Below the pieces are notes generated by a model that was not told the origin of the DNA, searched no databases, and saw only the letters and a list, made by a program, of their open reading frames with translations. 9,883 nt of DNA, from NCBI GenBank assembly GCA_964632945.1, contig CAZWCX010000202.1, positions 1 to 9,883 of the forward strand, in the 5' to 3' direction. Both the position numbers and the translations under genes were made by a program. This DNA is from CAZWCX01 sp964632945 (lineage in GTDB: Bacteria > Planctomycetota > MHYJ01 > WSZJ01 > CAZWCX01). This document shows positions 7,497 through 9,883 of this stretch, one piece after another (position 1 is the stretch's first letter; each line of letters opens with the position of its first letter).

Positions 7497-8003
7497 TCAA
7501 CCGGCCCGGCCGGACTCGACCTCCCCGCGCCAGGCGATCGCGCGCGGATGGCGGGCGCGGTCGGTGGCCAGGATCCCGTCCAGGTGGTCGATCTCGTGCT
7601 GCAGCAACTCGGAAAGCGAGTCGCGCGCGTGGATCGTCCGCTCCTCGCCGGCCAGGTCGCGGTACTGCACCGTGACCGCGCGGTGGCGCTGGACCCGCAC
7701 CATCCAATCCGGAAAGCTGAAGCAATCGTCCCACAGTTCGAACGTCTCCGCGCTCGCCGAGACGATCTCCGGGTTGAGCAACGACAGCGGTCCGTCGACC
7801 TGGAGGTGGACGATCCGGGACCGCACGCCGATCTGCGGCGCGGCAATCCCCCGGCCGAACCCCCGACGGGTGCGGAAGTCCGCGAGCGTTTCCGCCAGAT
7901 CCTGGATCGTCGCGAGGACCTCCGGCGCGAGCGGGTCGTCGACCGGGGCGGCGGGCATCCAGAGGAGGGGGTGGCCGAGTCGGAGGATTTCGCGGACGGG
8001 CAT
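7497..8003 (-). CDS. def: Peptide deformylase with variant motif II
   Basis: A metalloenzyme that removes the N-formyl group from the initiator Met of new proteins. The 168-residue product has motif I GRGIAAPQIG (residues 50-59, oxyanion Q57) and motif III QHEIDHLDGIL, with metal ligands H136 and H140 and catalytic E137. Motif II, normally EGCLS, reads DDCFSFPD here; the metal-binding C94 is kept. All three metal ligands and the base are present, so activity is likely. Length is normal. The ATG at 8003 is preceded by GAGGAG six bases upstream; the in-frame ATG at 8117 lies within the neighbouring coding region and adds no family sequence. It begins 16 nt after the CPBP-like gene on the same strand, so the two are probably co-transcribed; the usual partner fmt is not seen. 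The stop lies one base from the end of the convergent exported-protein gene, with no terminator between. The organism may hold another, canonical copy elsewhere. Confidence 0.9.
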   Translation of the reverse strand: MPVREILRLGHPLLWMPAAPVDDPLAPEVLATIQDLAETLADFRTRRGFGRGIAAPQIGVRSRIVHLQVDGPLSLLNPEIVSASAETFELWDDCFSFPDWMVRVQRHRAVTVQYRDLAGEERTIHARDSLSELLQHEIDHLDGILATDRARHPRAIAWRGEVESGRAG

Positions 8004-8019
8004 GGTGGGCTCCTCGGGA

Positions 8020-8865
8020 TCAGAACCAGGCGCCGGGGCCGATGCGCAGGCCGTGGAAGACGGTTCGCGGCAGGATCTGCGAGAATCCCGACGCCACCCA
8101 GCCGTGCCAGAGGGCAAGGGGGAGCAGGTTGCGGTGCTTCTGGAACAGGTAGGCGAAAGCCGCCCCGCCCGCCAGCGTCGCGGCGGTCAGTTCCCAGTTC
8201 GGGACGTGGGCGAGTCCGAACAGGCCGGCGGTAAGGATCGCCGCGAGGCGCGGGCGGCCGGTCACCTCGAGCAGACGCTGGTGACAGAAGGATTGGAACG
8301 CCCACTGCTGGAAGAGTCCCCAGAATGGATAGCCCGCGCAGGAACGCAGAAAACCGGCCCACGACTTCGCCGGACCGAACCAGATGCCGTACGCGATCAA
8401 GGCCAGCGCGACCGGTCCGAAGAGGAGGGTACTTTCCCGCAGGCACGGGCCGAACGTGTCGAATCGAAGTCCGATGCGGGAGAGGGGATCGCGGTGCAGG
8501 AGATGGGAGGCGAGCAGAAGCAGGGGAAGGACCAGGGCCGCGCCGTTCGACAGGGTGCGGTCGCGCAAGGGGAAGACGACCCACACCGTGAAGAAGAACC
8601 ACCCGTACAGGAGGGCGATCTCCCCGAGGCTGAAGAGGGGACCGGGGCGCCGTCCGTCCGGCGCGGTACCGGCCCCGTTCGTCGCGTCCGCGGGCGATCC
8701 CACCGGCGAGCCCGTCGCCGGTTCGACCGCCGGGCCGTGAGCGGGCTTGGAAAACGACTTCGGCACCGGGTCGTGGAGCGGATCGACGCAGGGCGGTGCG
8801 CCGACCGGGGGCGGCGGGGGGGCAACCTCCGGCGCGCGCGTTTCCGACGGGTCAAGGGCGGTCAC
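8020..8865 (-). CDS. CPBP (Abi/Rce1)-family membrane protein lacking the Glu-Glu motif
   Basis: A 281-residue integral membrane protein resembling CPBP glutamic-type intramembrane proteases. The first 75 residues are a Pro/Ala-rich, probably cytoplasmic tail. Hydrophobic segments follow at about 80-99, 106-122, 145-164, 176-195, 207-222, 227-242 and 247-264. Family blocks are visible in the second half: GLFGLAHVPNW (H220) corresponds to the F..xH motif and LALWHGWVASG (H254) to the third motif. The first motif, normally EExxxR and holding the catalytic Glu, reads QQWAFQ (Q186, Q187, Q191). The His residues are kept, so it may be a non-proteolytic relative or a subfamily with altered chemistry. 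The start is GTG at 8865, the only start that leaves room for the first membrane segment, with GGGAGA just upstream. It is the first gene of a two-gene unit with the deformylase. Family assignment rests on motif order, and the substrate is unknown. Confidence 0.8.
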   Translation of the reverse strand: MTALDPSETRAPEVAPPPPPVGAPPCVDPLHDPVPKSFSKPAHGPAVEPATGSPVGSPADATNGAGTAPDGRRPGPLFSLGEIALLYGWFFFTVWVVFPLRDRTLSNGAALVLPLLLLASHLLHRDPLSRIGLRFDTFGPCLRESTLLFGPVALALIAYGIWFGPAKSWAGFLRSCAGYPFWGLFQQWAFQSFCHQRLLEVTGRPRLAAILTAGLFGLAHVPNWELTAATLAGGAAFAYLFQKHRNLLPLALWHGWVASGFSQILPRTVFHGLRIGPGAWF

Positions 8866-8899
8866 AGGGATCTCCCGGCGTCAAGGGTGGCCGTCGGCC

Positions 8900-8927
8900 A
8901 TTCTACGCGCTCGGGCGCGGGCACAAA
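8900..8927 (-). promoter_or_regulatory. Possible promoter of the CPBP-deformylase unit
   Basis: On the minus strand TAGAAT (8900-8905, five of six to TATAAT) lies about 35 bases before the GTG start. The -35 region is poor: TTTGTG (8922-8927) at 16-base spacing or TTGTGC at 15. The predicted leader of about 28 nt carries the GGGAGA ribosome binding site. Confidence 0.4.
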
Positions 8928-8964
8928 GAGAATCCGGGTCGCGCCGGGCGGCGGTCCGGCACGA

Positions 8965-8993
8965 TTGACCGGGGTTCCCGGGGCGGCTATACT
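8965..8993 (+). promoter_or_regulatory. Near-consensus sigma70 promoter for the PTS IIA-CBS gene
   Basis: TTGACC (8965-8970) and TATACT (8988-8993), each five of six to consensus, are separated by exactly 17 bases. The start point expected 6-9 bases beyond the -10 falls at about 9000-9003, on or within three bases of the ATG at 9003. This is the best promoter match found by eye in the window. Confidence 0.7.
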
Positions 8994-9002
8994 TCGCCCG
9001 TC

Positions 9003-9883
9003 ATGAAACTCGCCGCACTGCTCAATCCCGGTCTCTTCCGCCGCCTGGAATCGCGTTCGAAGCGCGAGGCCCTCCAGGAGTTGGTCCAGCACCTCGTGAC
9101 GGTGGAGAACCTTCCCCTCGAGCGCGAGATCTGGCTCGCCATCGAGGAGCGCCAGCGGCTCGGCGCCTTCTCGATGGGGAAGGGGATCGCGTATCCGCAC
9201 GCGCGGCTCGAGGAGGTCAATCGCATCTACGTGACGGTGGGGATCTCGCCGCAGGGCGTGGACTTCGAGGCGACCGACGGGAGCGCCGTGCGCGTCGTCG
9301 TCCTCTTCGTCCTGCCCAAGGCGCAGACCCACCTCTACCTCCAGTTGCTGGCCGCCTTTTCGAATATCCTCGCCAACCCGTTCCACGTGCAGAACATCCT
9401 CGGGACCGAAGACATCCACGAGGTCTACGACTACATTCACGACATGGGGATCCGCATCACGACGGCCGCGACTCTCAAGGACGTGGTCGCTCCGTGCCCC
9501 CCGTCGATCCGGGCGGACGCGCCGTTCCGTGAGGCCGTCGAAACCTTGTGCGAACACGTCGCCGACTCGCTTCCCGTCGTGGATCCGGAGGGCAAGCTGA
9601 TCGGCGAGCTGCGCGCCATGGACATCCTGCGCCTCGGCGTGAGGGACTACCTCGGTTCGGTGGCGGACTCCACGTCGATCGCTCCGCTCGAGCCGTTCGA
9701 GGAGTTCTTCTCCCTCAACTCCGATGCCTGCGTGAGGGACGTCATGCAGGCGCCGCCCTTCTGCCTGCCGGTGGAAATGCCCCTGCTCGAGGCGTCGGTG
9801 CCCCTGCAGAGCACTCGCACCCCCAACGCGTTCCAGGTGAGGCCGGGGAAGCCGATCGGGCCCAACCACACCGCGGAAGTGGT
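9003..9883 (+). CDS. PTS EIIA (fructose/nitrogen type) domain fused to CBS pair, 3' end outside window
   Basis: A partial gene, open to the right edge, with 293 codons visible. Residues 1 to about 150 form a PTS EIIA type-2 domain: it starts MKLAALLNPGLF, has FSMGKGIAYPHARL with H66 at the position phosphorylated in PtsN/FruA-type IIA proteins, then VTVGISPQGVDF, VVVLFVLP, and HLYLQLLAAFSNIL. A first CBS motif follows at about 157-215 (LKDVVAPCPPSIRADAPFREAV, LPVVDPEGKLIGELRAMDIL) and a second from about 249 (VRDVMQAPPFCLPVEMPLLEA, FQVRPGKPIG), cut off by the window. EIIA domains without a sugar permease usually regulate; CBS pairs sense adenosyl ligands. A link between phosphorelay state and energy charge is an inference, possibly acting on a transporter downstream. 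The start is supported by homology to the usual MKL... beginning and by the promoter next to it; there is no ribosome binding site. Confidence 0.88.
   Translation, partial: MKLAALLNPGLFRRLESRSKREALQELVQHLVTVENLPLEREIWLAIEERQRLGAFSMGKGIAYPHARLEEVNRIYVTVGISPQGVDFEATDGSAVRVVVLFVLPKAQTHLYLQLLAAFSNILANPFHVQNILGTEDIHEVYDYIHDMGIRITTAATLKDVVAPCPPSIRADAPFREAVETLCEHVADSLPVVDPEGKLIGELRAMDILRLGVRDYLGSVADSTSIAPLEPFEEFFSLNSDACVRDVMQAPPFCLPVEMPLLEASVPLQSTRTPNAFQVRPGKPIGPNHTAEV

Noticed and set aside
8004..8117. Upstream ATG adding 38 residues to the deformylase
   Set aside because: The added residues overlap the CPBP coding region, look like frame-shadow sequence, and the MPVREILRLGHP start matches the family.
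3959..8602. A 1547-codon open frame on the minus strand, antisense to the carbonic anhydrase and exported-protein genes
   Set aside because: Its translation is Arg/Gly/Pro-rich with no family motif, and it lies opposite well-supported genes. Long stop-free antisense frames are expected at this GC content.
7192..9006. Plus-strand 604-codon frame across the deformylase and CPBP genes
   Set aside because: Antisense to two genes with recognisable motifs; its translation resembles no family.
8862..9869. Minus-strand 335-codon frame opposite the PTS IIA-CBS gene
   Set aside because: The plus-strand frame has intact EIIA and CBS motifs; this one is its antisense shadow.

Overview
This is a GC-rich bacterial chromosomal window with seven protein-coding genes and no RNA genes, insertion sequences, CRISPR arrays or phage genes that I can see. 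The best taxonomic hint is the large secreted protein at 4889-7495. It belongs to the TIGR03790-type family, whose long forms with 'KFPTPHLHV', 'GCSLAEAFYQSV' and 'GDPL.RPFA' blocks are, from memory, common in Planctomycetota. An HDOD regulator and a PTS IIA-CBS fusion fit the same phylum but do not prove it. The high GC content keeps many antisense frames open, one of them for over 4.6 kb. Those frames are treated as artefacts.

Layout. 50-1843 (+) encodes a long-form acyl-CoA dehydrogenase for fatty-acid beta-oxidation. A strong GC-rich hairpin at 1870-1896 separates it from the convergent gene 1973-3865 (-), which encodes a response regulator with a receiver domain, an HDOD domain and a further C-terminal region that looks like a decayed receiver. 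A 216-bp divergent intergenic region follows. To its right, 4082-4753 (+) encodes a beta-carbonic anhydrase with a lipoprotein signal. Then, after 135 bp, 4889-7495 (+) encodes the large exported TIGR03790-like protein with an internal TPR segment, Ig-like domains and a PA14-like C-terminus.

One base beyond its stop codon lies the stop of a convergent two-gene minus-strand unit: a CPBP-family membrane protein (8020-8865) followed 16 nt later by a variant peptide deformylase (7497-8003). Divergent from it, a gene that runs off the right edge (9003 to beyond 9883) encodes a PTS EIIA-like domain fused to a CBS pair. It has a near-consensus sigma70 promoter so close to the ATG that the mRNA is probably leaderless.

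The genes do not form one obvious pathway; this reads as ordinary core-type chromosome with several small units. The points most worth a second look are the CPBP protein that lacks the catalytic Glu-Glu pair, its pairing with an atypical deformylase, the lipoprotein-type carbonic anhydrase, the TPR insertion in the TIGR03790-like protein, and the leaderless arrangement of the last gene. I do not see convincing evidence for a wholly new multi-gene system.
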